Positions 1 through 12,541 of a DNA stretch of 64,000 nucleotides are shown here, one piece after another. Numbering within the stretch: position 1 is the stretch's first letter; every line of letters begins with the position of its first letter. This DNA comes from Viscum album (lineage: Eukaryota > Streptophyta > Magnoliopsida > Santalales > Viscaceae): NCBI GenBank assembly GCA_963277665.1, contig OY728136.1, positions 810,241,123 to 810,305,122 on the forward strand, read 5' to 3'. The notes below the pieces were generated by a model. The model saw only the letters and a program-made list of their open reading frames with translations. It ran no database searches and was not told the origin of the DNA. The translations under genes were made by a program, and so were the position numbers.

Positions 1-410
1 AATGGAGTCTTCTTAGAGGTAAGGTCTCTAAAAGTCTTAAACTGCAATTCATATAGTCATATATTTCTTTGAGGTTGATTGATGTCTCTTGTGTACTTTT
101 TGGGTTTCTTAATTTTTCCTCAAATGTGTATTCTTAATAAAAATATATATATTTGTGGTGGTAAATTCATAGGTTATTACAAACTTCCCAATATAACACT
201 TCTTTTACTTGAAAATATATAGTGATCCATATACAATAAAACTTGACCCCCAAAAGTTGTTAAAACATGGATAACATACCATGTTTAACATCTAAATGCC
301 AAATATGAACTTAATACATAACTTTGGAACCCAAGTGCACTATTCACTATAAGAATCATTACATAATCCCCAAAACTTCCACTAATCTCTCCATGATATC
401 CATTATATCA
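1..410 (-). other. Left visible piece of outermost element H, no gene seen
   Basis: AT-rich sequence with no recognisable coding region on either strand. It lies directly left of element A. Sequence right of A (from 50890) carries a gypsy-type primer-binding site and LTR start on the minus strand, so by position this should be the interior of the same minus-strand element H. That link is inference from the nest geometry, because I find no diagnostic motif here. The last five bases, TATCA (406-410), match TCTCA at 50890-50894 in four of five positions and are the likely target duplication of A. Confidence 0.4.
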
Positions 411-3404
411 TGAATTTCCCTTAGGTTTATGGTTTTAATTTTTTCATTTATTATTATTTTCATTATCAATGTCATTATACAAAGGTGATGAGTTGGGTGA
501 TGGATTAGAGTATCCACCCAATAAGAAAGAAGTGAATCTATCATGATGGGTAAATGGGAAAAGTGATTGAGAAGTTTATTCCCACATATTGGGAAAAGAT
601 AAAAGAAAATATGGATTCCATTGAATACATAGTTAGAAATATTCAAGTGAAACACCCATATAACATCAGATGATTGAAATATATGATCTTCATGTCCATG
701 AAAAGTTATAAAGTAAAAGATCTTTGTCTTTAACAGGTTGGGTGGAAGCTGGTACTTTATATAGTGGACTGGTTGGATAAATTCATGTTAGTTTAAAAAT
801 AAAATCATGTTGTATTCTATAATCTATGTTATCTAACTTCTAGATGATTATTTAAGTGATTAGATATAGATCAGGATTTATTGAAGAGGATCCCTACCTG
901 ATCTAGTAGAAATATTCACTAGAATAGTATTTTTAAAGTATTTTATATGTTGAAACACCTAAAAATACATTGGAAGTAGTTTGGAATTATTCTAATAATT
1001 CAAAAAATCATTTAGATAAGTTACTATAATATTTTAAGAGGTTGGAGTATCCCTAAATTAAATTAGAAGTCATTTTTAAGATTACTATATAAATATGCAT
1101 TTTGGAGTTCATGCAAAAATGGATCAGTCCTAAGAATAATTCTTTGACTAATGGAACATATGCCTTCACAATTAAAATAAAACTTTAGGTGATCAATGTA
1201 AATCTTTTTCATTGAATGTAAGTCTTTGAGCCAGATTGTATGACTTGATCATAAGATTTTAGTACACCTTATGACTTAGAGTTATGGTAGTAAAATAACA
1301 AAGGTAAGAGTTTATGACTTCATAGTATGATTTTTTGGATAATCATATGAATTCATGATGGGAACAAGTCTTCAGTGTAAGCCATTGAAGTTCTGAATGT
1401 AATAATTTCCCAAAGTAAGCATTTTATCTTAGTGTAAGGATTATATATTGTGAAATTTTTTAAGAATTCCACTGGATAAAAATAATTACACATAAAAGAA
1501 GGTAAATATTTATTATAATTATTTTCAAGCATAATTCTTAGAAGTCCCTAACAGATGACTTCAATAATTTGTGAAAATTGGAAGTTTCTTTTGGATAAAA
1601 ATTAAAATTTATAGATTTCAAATATGAAGAATATGAACTATTTATGATTATTAAAGAGATATTTTTTATGGTATAAAAATAAAAAAAAACCTAGAAAGGG
1701 TTGTGATCCATGTATGTGAAGAAAGAGAATCCAATATTCATATATGGAAAGAGAATATTAAGGCTTCATGAAAATTTGAGTTTCTAGAATTCTGAGAAAA
1801 TATCATATGATAATACTAAAGTTATTATTTTAAGATTAGAATATCATGATTCTTAGAGAATATATGAACTAATCTTGTTATGAGTAACATTGAATGAATA
1901 GTCCCATTGCATATATTACTTTATTTTTATAATGAGTTTCATGATTTTTCAAGAATAATGAAGATAAAGAACCATTAAACCTTGAGATACTATTTATCAA
2001 ATCCTATATCCATTTTATTCAAGGTTGTTAGAGTGTTCAAGAGGATCCTAGATGAAAGAATGAAAATTTAACCAAGACTTGAGAAATGAAAAGACTTACA
2101 GATTTTATTAATCAAGAAAAGTAAAATGAGTTCCACACTGATTTTTTTACTGTGTACTGATTACACATATGAAATATTTGATGTGTAGATATTTGTGGAA
2201 GCTTTCTATAAGAAGAATTTGTGTTTGATATAGATATTTTCTAATTATATTTTGGTCCTAGTTTCAAATGGATATGAATTTACTGAGGGGTATTTTTGGA
2301 ATACACCATGATAATAAAATTGTGTACATGTGATAACATATAAACCTGTAGTGGGTATTTTATATTGGAAATTTTAATTTTTCTAGGTGGATACTTTTAA
2401 CAAAAGATGTTTTATTTATGTAACAATAAAAATAAAAGGTTAAATTAACATCTCCATGAATTCATATGAGTTTATTAGAAGATATATGAGAAGAAAAGAT
2501 AAAATCCAGATTTTATTTTACTTCTTGCTGTATGTGAGAAAACTGAGAATCCAAGAGAATTAAATTTATTAAGTAAAAAAGATAAGGATACGCTATATAC
2601 TGTATCAAGTAAGAAGAAGAGAAAAATCCATTTCATGTTGTATAAAAGAAGAAGAAGAAGATAATATGATCACAAACCTAAGAGAAGTTTGAGAGATATA
2701 AATTTGTTGAGTAAATATGAATCTAGGTGAATAGTTCTATCAAATAACTATGAGTCTATGTTATCATAGGGAGTGAGTTTTATTCAGTCTATCTAGAATA
2801 TTAAATGGAATTCTATGAATCTACTGTGAGTTGAATGAGATATATCTTGTTGATACATATTCATCATTGATTCAATTTGTTGATCTACTTAGAAAGTAGA
2901 ATTAAGAACCTGTATATGTATGGTGAAACTCAACAGAACCTATGAAACTAAGGGTATCTAGAGAGATAACAATGTGAATCAATGAAAAAAGTGCATATTT
3001 TTAGTGACAATTCTGGTGCGATTATAGAAAGAGGAGCCCTATGAGAAGTATATAAGTGTAAACACAATGAGAAATAGTGTTGGTGTGGGAAACACCACAC
3101 ATTATAATCAATATATGATTATAGTAGAGAATCCATGTTAGGGTTCATAAATAACATGGAAAGGAGTAGGTCTTTGTACAACACCTTATAAAAATACTGT
3201 GTACCTCTTTAGTGCTTTACTTACATGCATATAGTTAATAGCTTTTAGTTAAAACATTAATAGATCCAATTTAATTAACCAATATAATATGTTTAATTCT
3301 AAAGGGGGAAAATGAATTTAAAAGGTTTTTAGAATTGTTAAAAAATTATTCAACACCTAATTGACCCCCTCTTAGGTGTCTACATCAGTCTATTTGGTAT
3401 ATCA
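411..3404 (+). repeat. 5' LTR of element A
   Basis: A direct repeat of this stretch recurs from 6719, for example the block around 500-650 against 6800-6960 and the block around 2950-3400 against 50440-50889. It begins TGAATTT at 411 and ends with CA at 3403-3404, one base pair before the PBS region. The 3' copy begins TGTGACC. Divergence by eye is high, so the insertion is old. A conserved CATATAAC/TATATAAC near 656-664 and 6963-6970 could be a TATA element, but this is weak. A short GAA run lies at about 2646-2660. No open frame of note. Confidence 0.85.
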
Positions 3405-3406
3405 AC

Positions 3407-3418
3407 TGGTATCCGAGG
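3407..3418 (+). promoter_or_regulatory. Primer-binding site of element A
   Basis: TGGTATCCGAGG starts two bases after the LTR end. It resembles the TGGTATCAGAGC complement of the initiator-methionine tRNA used by most plant LTR elements, with two clear mismatches. Its place directly behind the LTR fixes the element's orientation as plus. Confidence 0.75.
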
Positions 3419-3679
3419 GAAGGTCACCTCTGATTGGATCTATATTTTAAGACCCACTAAATTTTATTTTACTTTTTGGAGTGAAGATTTGGTATGATAG
3501 AAGAACCCAAAATGGAAAGATTAAAATCTAATCCTATTATTTTATATGTGTAAGTATCACCTAATAAAATTGAAGATACACGAAATAAACAATCTAAGAT
3601 GCAGAGAAGAACATAATGAAAGAAGTAATAATCACCACAAGATGAAGGTAGTAAGTTTGGCCCTAGTAGTTCCATATGT

Positions 3680-5345
3680 GATGACACAAAATGTATTAAA
3701 GATACTGATTATATCTACAATGTGGTTGGGGACTATATGAATAAAGTTAATGATAATGTTGTTTATCATATTTTTGAGTCTATTCACGTACCTGATGATG
3801 AAAAATCACAGATGATAGAATATTCTACAATAATTAAAAAGGAACTGGCTGGGTAGTTTAAGAAATATCTCTCATGAAAGAAATAAAAGGATAAAAACAT
3901 TCATTATGGATTTATGAAGAAAAGTTTTCAATGGAAGAAGAAAACAAACAATATTTTCTTAATGAGAAATTTAATTTTAGTGAATATTGTGAAAAGAAAA
4001 TCTATACACATGGAGAGTTACATCAATATGTTATTGGTTTCAAGAATGATTATTTTGAGATAAAATAAAAAATGGTGAATGAGATTGAATTTATATTGAA
4101 AGAAAGTATAAAGTTATATGAGGATAATTTTCATAAGTTGAATAGATAATGAGAATTCTGGTTGATATCAGTAGAGGATGAAAAGAAATCACTCAATTTG
4201 ACATATATACAACAAAAAATTAGACAAAGAGATATAGAAGAAAATGCTGGAACATCCCAATATACCAAGGAGAAGTTTTTTGGAAATCAAAATTTTGAAG
4301 TGATTCCTACATTAAGAAATCCCCACAATTGTGGAAAAGAAATCTAGAGATCATGTGGTGAAGTATCTGCCTTCATATCTTCAAAAAGTGTAACCCACTA
4401 TGCTGTTAAATATTATTCCACTAAATCTATATTCTTTTCATGTTCAAGACGAAATAAAAATTATTTGAAAGTATGTAAGTATAATAAAAATTGGAAAACC
4501 AATAAGGGATCAAGGGTGAAGGTATATAAGTCCTAGAAGAGAATCTTCCCAAACCAACCTCAAAAGGATAGTGGAAAGATTCAAAAAATAGGCATCTAAA
4601 TCTAGAACGATTGAGACTACAAGAAAAAAAGAGATTTATGGAAAACTATTAGTGTTTTTGGAGTTTTAGTAATATTTCTATAGATTATTGGAATAATATA
4701 TCAACATAATCAAGTTAGATAATTATTATAGATAAGGGTAATAAAGCTCATGGATTGTAATTTGTTTTATTTTTTTTATCTATATAAGTATTTTCAGTTA
4801 ATAATCTATGTTATTATGGGGAATAAATCTATAATTAAGAAAAAGATACTATAAAAAAGAAATAGGTTTCATAGAACAAGAAAAAATTATCATTAAATAA
4901 CATATTTTAAAAGCTAAAAATATTCCATGTCTCTTGAAAAATTCATGTCCACACATATTAAGAATGTTTGTATACATAAAAAAACATAGATCCTATGTTT
5001 AGGAGAAGATAAGTCCATAAAATTTGATAAATATGAGAGATAAAAGTAATTCTACCTTAAGTAGTGAAGAAGTGAATAAAGTTGGTACAACCACTCCCAA
5101 GGAGATATTAATAAAATTTGAAAATTTTCCTAGGAAGGGTATATTGAAGAAGAAATAAATCATGTGTCAAAGGTGAAACTTTCCTAGACACACTCCCAAC
5201 AACTGTATGGAAGTATGACCTGGTCAAAAAAAGTTAGAAAGAGATAAAGGGAAAACACCATTGTCCCATAGTGAGAAATAAATTTTTATAAAGCATTCCA
5301 CACCAAAGAATAAGGTGTTTCATGAGAAAAATTCCATATTGATCA
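3680..5345 (+). pseudogene. Gag-like polyprotein relic of element A
   Basis: A decayed frame reads through most of this stretch with frameshifts and stops. An open run of 58 codons lies at 3680-3853. A longer run of about 207 codons lies at 3914-4536 with only a handful of stops, and includes segments reading FSEYCEKKIYTHGELHQYV and LISVEDEKKSLNLTYIQQK. Two zinc-knuckle relics are visible. One, near 4430-4470, ends NYLKVCK and has lost most ligands. The other, at 5165-5206, reads MCQR-stop-NFPRHTPNNC: Cys-x2-(stop)-x4-His-x4-Cys, with the second cysteine codon now TGA. Knuckles plus the position just after the PBS point to a nucleocapsid or gag product, which binds and packages element RNA. 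I do not recognise the upstream domain from any common gypsy or copia gag. No protease or RT follows. It could also be a captured or lineage-specific frame. Confidence 0.5.
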
Positions 5346-6513
5346 TAAGGCATGATCAGTTGGAAGAAGTAAGGAGGTTGGAGCAAGCATCAAAAAGTGA
5401 ATATGTTTTTGCTCAAGTAAAAGAAAGAAATTATAATTAAGAAGTAATCTATGAATGAAAATAAGTCTATGATACCAAATTGAGTACAAATATTGAAAAC
5501 TAAAGAGGCTGTAAGAATGAATAAAATCATAAATTTTAGAGTTTTTATGAAAAGTGACATTGGGTTGAGGAATAAGTCTCAACCTGAGTGTTACAACTGA
5601 AGAGAAATGGAAGATCCACCATTTCCCATTACATTCAGATAATGCATTAGAGATAGTAATTTAAGGTGATGAAGTATGAATTGTGCCCCTTATGGGGGTA
5701 CAAATGATGATTTCAAGGCTTCCAAAGATTTCTTATATTCTTAAAAACTGGAAATATGGATACCTCCAACATTGCTAAAGTATGAGGTATGATATTGACT
5801 ACCCATTCCTAGTTATGATGTATACTTGTTTTATTTATTGGGGGGGGGGGGGGGTGTTTTCTTAACTAAATGAAGAAGACCTGACACTTTAAATATTTTT
5901 ATTTATTTATTCAAGTGATTGCAGGTTCTTGATTTTTTATGAACATTAGTTTGTGATACCCCCTAAAAAAAGAAAGACATAGAAATGCATCATATGTGAA
6001 AATATAGAAAACCTTATTGTATAAAATTATCACATTTTTTCTAAAGGGTTAGACCATATATAATTAGATTTTATTTGTTGATGGAAAAATTCTAAACTAA
6101 AAGTGATGACAACTTAAATTCAGGTGATGATATTCCAATATTCATTTCTAGTTGTCACTCACAACAAGTGAGCTATGACACAAGATAAATTCCTTCTCTC
6201 ATGGAATTATTAGATAATTTTGATACTGAGAAAAGAGGTTCCATGTTGATTTATTCACAAGTGGGATCAATATTTATAAGCCTCAAGTTGTATTAGGATT
6301 TATAAATTTCAATTGGAATATGAAATTTCCACCATATTCTTAAGAATAAAAACTATGATCCATAAGAAGAGAAGACATTGTTAAAGTCCACTGGTGGAAT
6401 TATTGAATGGAGATGATTTTGATTAAGAAACTCTCCTTGAACATTATTTGGTATCAATTTTAACCTCAAATAGTATCATCTTTCAAGTGGTATCATATCT
6501 CAAGTGGCATTAA
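5346..6513 (+). other. Interior of element A without recognisable gene
   Basis: No convincing coding frame on either strand. It contains an uninterrupted run of 15 G at 5840-5854, unusual in so AT-rich a context. A pol region would be expected here in an autonomous element, but I see no RT, RNaseH or integrase motif. Confidence 0.6.
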
Positions 6514-6718
6514 TTTTTTTGGGGAGAAGAAGTTGAAAGTTGAGTAAATCCTTAGAAATAACCAACTTTTCAATTATAGGGAGTGGTAAGTGGCCCTTTC
6601 ATTTAAGTGGGAAAAAAATTTCCACCCCTTTACATTCATTTGCAATCCGGGGGAGATGAATAACATTGTACATTATATTAGATGTTGAATTAACAACAAA
6701 TCCAAAGGGGGAGATTAA
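6514..6718 (+). promoter_or_regulatory. Polypurine tract cluster of element A
   Basis: The tract AAAGGGGGAGATTAA (6704-6718) touches the first TG of the 3' LTR at 6719 and is the likely primer for plus-strand synthesis. Two similar purine runs lie upstream: GGGGGAGATGAA at 6649-6660 and GGGGAGAAGAAG at 6521-6532. Several PPT-like copies before the 3' LTR are known in Sireviruses (genus of copia elements), which hints at A's parentage. Confidence 0.65.
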
Positions 6719-8787
6719 TGTGACCTTGGGTTAATTGTTGTATTTATTTTCACCTATTATTATTATAATTGTTTATGTCATAATGAAAAAGTAATGTTTT
6801 AGGTGATGGATTTGAGTATCCACCCAGTAAGGAAGAAGTGAATCTCTAATGATGGGTACATAGGAAATGTGATTAAGAAGCTTCTTCCCACACATTGGTA
6901 AAAGATAAAATTGGATATTGATTCCCTTGAATACCTGGTTAGACATATTCAAGTGGGAAGCCTATATAACATTAGGTGATTGAAAGATATGATCTTCATG
7001 TCCATTATAAGTGCTGAAGGAAAAGAGACTTGTCTTAAATTGGTTGAGTGGAAGGTACTACTACCAAGAGAAATCTGATTGAGAGCTTCAAGGTAGTTCC
7101 AAAGCTATCTTAAAGAGAAAAACCCATCTAAGGAGAAAAAAGAACATTGGTTGCTCAAATATATGTTATCTAACTCTTGGATGAGTTTTGAAGTGAATAG
7201 AGATAGAACATGATTAATTGAAAAGGATCTACACCTAATATAGTATAAATATTCACCAAAATACCCTTATTTGAGTATTTTATATGCTAAAACACCTCAG
7301 AAATTAATTGGAAGGGATTTGGAATTATTATAATAAAAAAATCATTTAGATAAATTTGGAGAGAGTTGAAGAGGTTGTAGTATCCCTGGAAGAAATCATA
7401 ATTCGTTTTTGAAGCTAACTGTAGAAATATGTGTTTTGGAATTTATGAAAAATGGGTAATTCCTTAGAATAAAGATTTTCCAATAGGAATGTATGAATTC
7501 ATGGAAAACATAAGACTTCAGGTGCTAAATATTAAGCTTTTTCAAGGAATTTAAGTCTTTGAGATAGACCATATGACTCGATCATAAGGATCTAGTACAT
7601 CATATGACTACATGGTAAGGTTGGAAAACGAAAAAACCAAAATCCTATAACATCATCTTATGACTCTAAGGCTGATATGAATTCATGATGAGTTCAAATC
7701 TATAGCGTAATACTTTGAAGCATCGAATACAAGTCTTTCCCAGTGTAACCCTTATAGTAAAGCGTAAATCTTCTATACTTTGAAATTTTTAGAAATCCAT
7801 TGGATGAAAATAAGTACCCATATAAGAATGTAGTGCTTTATTATATATTTTTTCTAGAAAATTCTTTAATGTCCCCAACATATGAATTCAATACTTAGAG
7901 AAAATTCAAATTTGAAGATGGATGAAATTTTAAGATTTTAGATATTAAATATGATGAAGATGAATTATCTATGATGATCCAAGATATATTCTTTCATGGT
8001 ATAAACATTAAAAAAACCTAAAATGGTTGTGATCCAAGCATAAGAAGAAATATGAGTCAATATTCATCCATGGGAAGGGATGATTAAGGCCTAATTAAAA
8101 CATGAGCTTATAAAATTATTTAATTATGAGTAAAAAAAATATGATGATGATGAAGATGTGATTTTAAATTCATAATATCACGATTCCTTGAGAATCCATT
8201 ATTTTATCTTGTTATAAGTAATATTGAATGAAGAGTTCCACTATATTTATTCTTTGATGAGGAAAATGAGTTTCATTTATTTTCAAGAATAATGAAGATA
8301 AAGAATCACTAAACCTCAAGATATTGTTTATTAAAGACTAAATCAGTTTGTTTCTAGGTTTTTTGATTGTTCATAAGGATATGATACATAAGTCTGTGAA
8401 TTTTCCCAAGACTTGAGAAATGAAAATAATTCTAGGTTTTATGAATATGGAAAAGTAATATGTGTTCTAAACCGTATCTTTTTTCTATATAGTACTGATA
8501 AAACTAAAAGATTTTTTGTGTAGATATTTATAGAATGGGTTTTTAAGAATATATTGTGCCTACTATATATATATATATTCTAATGAATATTTTGGATGAG
8601 TTTCAATAAATAATCATTTAATGAGGGGGGAATACACCCTGAAAAGAAAAAGGTGTGCATAAGTTTACATGGCAATATATAATTGGTATTTTATAATGTT
8701 GCTTCTTTCTAGGGGGAATTTTTTTTCAATAGTTTCACTATTTCTAAAACATTTAAAATCAATGTTTCAATTAATATAGTCACATAT
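6719..8787 (+). repeat. 3' LTR of element A, first piece
   Basis: Starts TGTGACC right after the polypurine tract and aligns with the 5' LTR from 411 onwards. It stops at 8787 where element B begins, and the homology resumes at 28130. The five bases before B, CATAT (8783-8787), match CCTAT (28130-28134) in four of five positions. Confidence 0.85.
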
Positions 8788-10793
8788 TGTAACGAACTGA
8801 CCTAGGTTTCCCTCAATCCCATAACCCAACCCAATTTGTCACATACCCAAAAGGTGTTCCCGATCCCCACGGGCTGGTGACAAGTACTCGAGCATCGAAC
8901 AACTAAGAAGAGAGAATTATTTCAACCAACATGAACAACCAAATTTCATATATATGTATATATAATCAAATATATATTCCATAACTTTGAGAAAGACAGT
9001 GGAAACAGAAAATTGGAAAGTAGTCAGAAACTCCGAAGGAAAAGTACAACTATAAAGGACTAAAAACAATAGATACTCCAAGTGATGGAATGGACGAACT
9101 CTCACCATCTCACCACAAGCTACCCAACTCAGATGACACAAAACCTCACTGCCTCACTGTAATGCCTTGCCTTTTCCAACACTGGAAAACATAAAAATTT
9201 CTATGCACCACCGAAGAGGTGCACAGGGTGTGAGCTAACAGGCTTAGTAGGATCCCACCTAGGTGTTCCATAACAAGTGTCTATATAAAAATTACTATAT
9301 GATTATTTTAAATAAATAATGACATGATAAGCAGTAAAGTAGTTTTTATAGAAAACATGGTAAATATTTCCCATTTCCACAGTTCCGAAAAAATAAGGTA
9401 TAACATGTATATCAAGACTAACTCAGAAATCCAAGAAATACCAAATAGAAATAGCAACATAAGAATCCATACCAAGGATCACCATAGGTCAGACTACCAG
9501 ACTACTCATACCACAATAAATAAAGTGCACAATCCATTTTCTAGAACACATGCCTTGGAATAAGAGGAATGCCCCATGATTAAACCCCAAAAAATGTTAA
9601 TATTTTTCCCCTAGAACAATGGGACTAAGAGATAGAGGAAGGCCCCATGAGAAAAAATAATGATAAACAAAAAAAATGGATGGTGGAATCAAGATAAACC
9701 TTCCACCTAAGTCCCTAAGGTAACCCATGTTCTCTTTTTCACAAATAAATTTCAATGTTTCAAAAGAACCCATTTCATTTTCATTTATAAAGGCCAAGGA
9801 AAACCATTTCTATTTAAAAAAACCCTTTTCAACACAAAAAAATAGTCATTCAAATTTGATAAATCAATTTATAAAGCAAGATTAATTAGGATTATTATCA
9901 TAGGCTAGAGACGGAACCACCCACCTCAAATATTGGGTTGCACACACCTGCAACCGGATCCACCAAAAACGAAAACCCAATGATGACAAAGAAGGCCCTA
10001 GTATCTAATACACATCACATTATTGATCCAAATATGAACATAAGGGGTTGGTGGAATGTAAGAAACCTACATACCTCAAGAATGAACACCCTTCAAACCA
10101 CGACTGATAAACAGAGAGTCCTTTGGAGTGAGATCACACAACGAGTCTACGAGAAACCAAGAAAAAACATCATCTTAACCCAATAGATCAAAACATGCCA
10201 CCCAACTGTGGTATCACGATCAATAGAAATGAAGAATCAGAAAGGTTACTCACCCAGAGAGACTCCCCGCAACCACAACAAAGAGATAATGTCGAACAGA
10301 TCGATCTAGATGGACCATAGTTTCCCAAAATCACATGGGAAGAACTCTTGGTTGAGAGACAAGGGCCTGGAGAAAATAACTGAATCCAAAACAGCCACTC
10401 ACCTATTTTAAAAACTTTACGTAGGACATTTCATGATTTTTAATATAGTTAAATGCTGTTAAATCCATAGTGTACAAGTATGCCGAAAAATCTGTCATCT
10501 TGGATTAAAAATCCATTATTGAAATAATTCACAATATGAAACCACCATTCACGATGTGTAACCTTTCACAGTATGAATCCCCTTTAACAACTTGTACCCA
10601 TAAATAGTTACACAGCGTGTAACCCAATTAAATAGTGTGTAATTCTCCTTTATCCAATAGAAAATGCTGGTTAAGGATAAAAGTACACAAAATCTATGAA
10701 TTTATCATAATAGGTATCCTACCAATGTCAATGTAGTAGAAAAATAGGATGAGGTTAAAGACGTACCTAATAAAATGGTAATAGGATGTTACA
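8788..10793 (-). repeat. 3' LTR of element B
   Basis: Pairs with 26115-28129. Shared blocks include the starts TGTAACGAACTGACCTAGG and TGTAAATAACTGACCTAGG, the block CGATCCCCACGGGCT against TGATCCCCACGGGCT, and a GTGTGAGCTAA block near 9230. At 9204-9223 a 6-bp stem, TGCACC with GGTGCA, could form a hairpin; the other LTR keeps it with mismatches. No gene. Confidence 0.85.
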
Positions 10794-12541
10794 AAATTCC
10801 AACCATAAAGAATTTTTGTCCCTAGGAATTCATTTGGAAGATGTAATCTCTAGAAAATGATGAGGCCACTACTCCCTCATCAACAACTCATGTTTTCAAG
10901 TCTCATGAGAATATGATCCGTGTTACCATAGTACTATAACAAATAGAATTGACTTCCCATGAAAGACTTTCTCTTGAGAGTCAATGATCTCAACCGATTT
11001 CTCCAGAATAAAAGTATCTATCTAGCTCAGTTTTTTACCAACTCAAAACATGAGAGGGATTTGGGTGATACTTACTGAGCTGAGATATATGGAAAACATC
11101 ATGTATGAATTTTCCACTGAATCAACAATGGTAACCAATAAGCAACTTTTCTGAGCCGCTCAGTGACCTAAAATGATCCTACATATCTTGAAGCCAATTT
11201 TCCTTGTTTTCCAAGATGATGGTGCCCCAAATGAGGAGAATCTTTCTAGAAAACCCAATAACCTATGGAAAATTCCAAAGGATGACACCACCAATCCACA
11301 TATTATTTCTATTAACTCTAGGATATAACCAGACATCATCGCACATCTTGAATATTTGCTGATGTCTACTGAACCAAAGATGGTCCAACCAAAGATACTT
11401 CACCCACCTCTTCCCAACAAATAGGTGATATTCTTGGGCAATCATATAGTGCCTCGAAGGTATCCATTCATATCAAAGAATGATAAATATAGTTATAAAA
11501 AACTCAACCAGTCCCATATGTCTATCCTATGATCCTTTAAAGTGCAATACACATGCACAAAACATATCTTCCAGGATCTGAATTACAAGATCTATCTGAC
11601 TGTATATCTATGGAACTCTGAATCTTTAATTAGAGAATACTATGAAATTATACCAAAAAGATAGTTCTACTAAAACTTAATCACATTCATAGCTGTAGAA
11701 ATCTCTAAAGTATGAGTGGGGGTAATTCTTCTCACATGGTCGGAGTTGACGAGGGTCGTAATCTACCACATGATCATCCTAAATAAGAACTCATACCAAA
11801 CTAGAACCTAAAGAATCACATAACACCATTTATCCTTTACCTAGCTCAGGTAAGATCAGAAAAATATCTGATGTAAGAATCTGTTTCAGTTTATTGAATG
11901 AAGACTGACACTTAGCATCCCACGTGAATTTCACTGCTTTCTTGGTAAGATAAGTCAAAGGTTTCTGTAATATAGATAAATCCATGAAAAACTATTGGTA
12001 GTATCCAGTAATACCAAGGAAGATTTATATCTCAAAGAAATTATATTTTTCCTTCCATGAAAAAACATCCTTCACCATCTCTAGATCAACTGACAAGCCA
12101 TGATCAAAATTATGTGCCCACAGAACTTCGCTTCCAAAAACCATAAAATGCATTTCTAAATCTTTCCATATAAATGTTGACTTCTTAGAATTTCCAAAAC
12201 CAAACATAGATGGTGCTCATGCTCTCACTTAGACTTCGAATAAACAAGAATATCATCTACAAACACTACCACAAAAGTTGTAAGATATTGATGGAATATC
12301 CATTTCATCAAAGCCATAAAAACTATAGGAGTGTTAGTCAGACTAAAAGGCATCACCAAATATTCATAATGGACATACCCACTCCTGAAGGATTTATTCA
12401 GTATATCAGACTCCCAAACTCTGAGCTGATGATAACCCGACCAAAGATCAATGTTCGAAAACCACTTTACCCCCTTTATCTGATCAAAAAAATATTCCAC
12501 ATGAGGAAAAATATATTTTTTTATTAACCGTCACTTGGTTA
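10794..12541 (-). pseudogene. Element B pol, downstream half: RT end, RNaseH, integrase end
   Basis: This is the continuation of B's pol after the C insertion. Reading leftwards, the RT palm is open at 12500-12225 with WFSNIDLWSGYHQLRV and the catalytic-type FVDDILVYSKS. RT thumb and connection sequence follow to about 11900, then an RNaseH relic with THTLEISTAM. At about 11600 the reading passes abruptly into late integrase sequence, seen in segments such as RSWKICFVHV. The end of RNaseH and the zinc and catalytic core of integrase therefore appear to be deleted. The RNaseH and integrase parts are full of stops. The stretch next to the LTR (10794-10810) should hold the polypurine tract but is only weakly purine-rich on the minus strand. 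The product would have copied and integrated element DNA; this copy is dead. Confidence 0.8.

Noticed and set aside
359..655. Open frame of 98 codons on the minus strand
   Set aside because: It spans the edge of element A into its LTR, antisense to the element, with low-complexity composition and no recognisable domain.
12210..12527. Open frame of 105 codons on the plus strand
   Set aside because: It is antisense to the RT of element B, whose frame on the other strand (12500-12225) has clear RT motifs.
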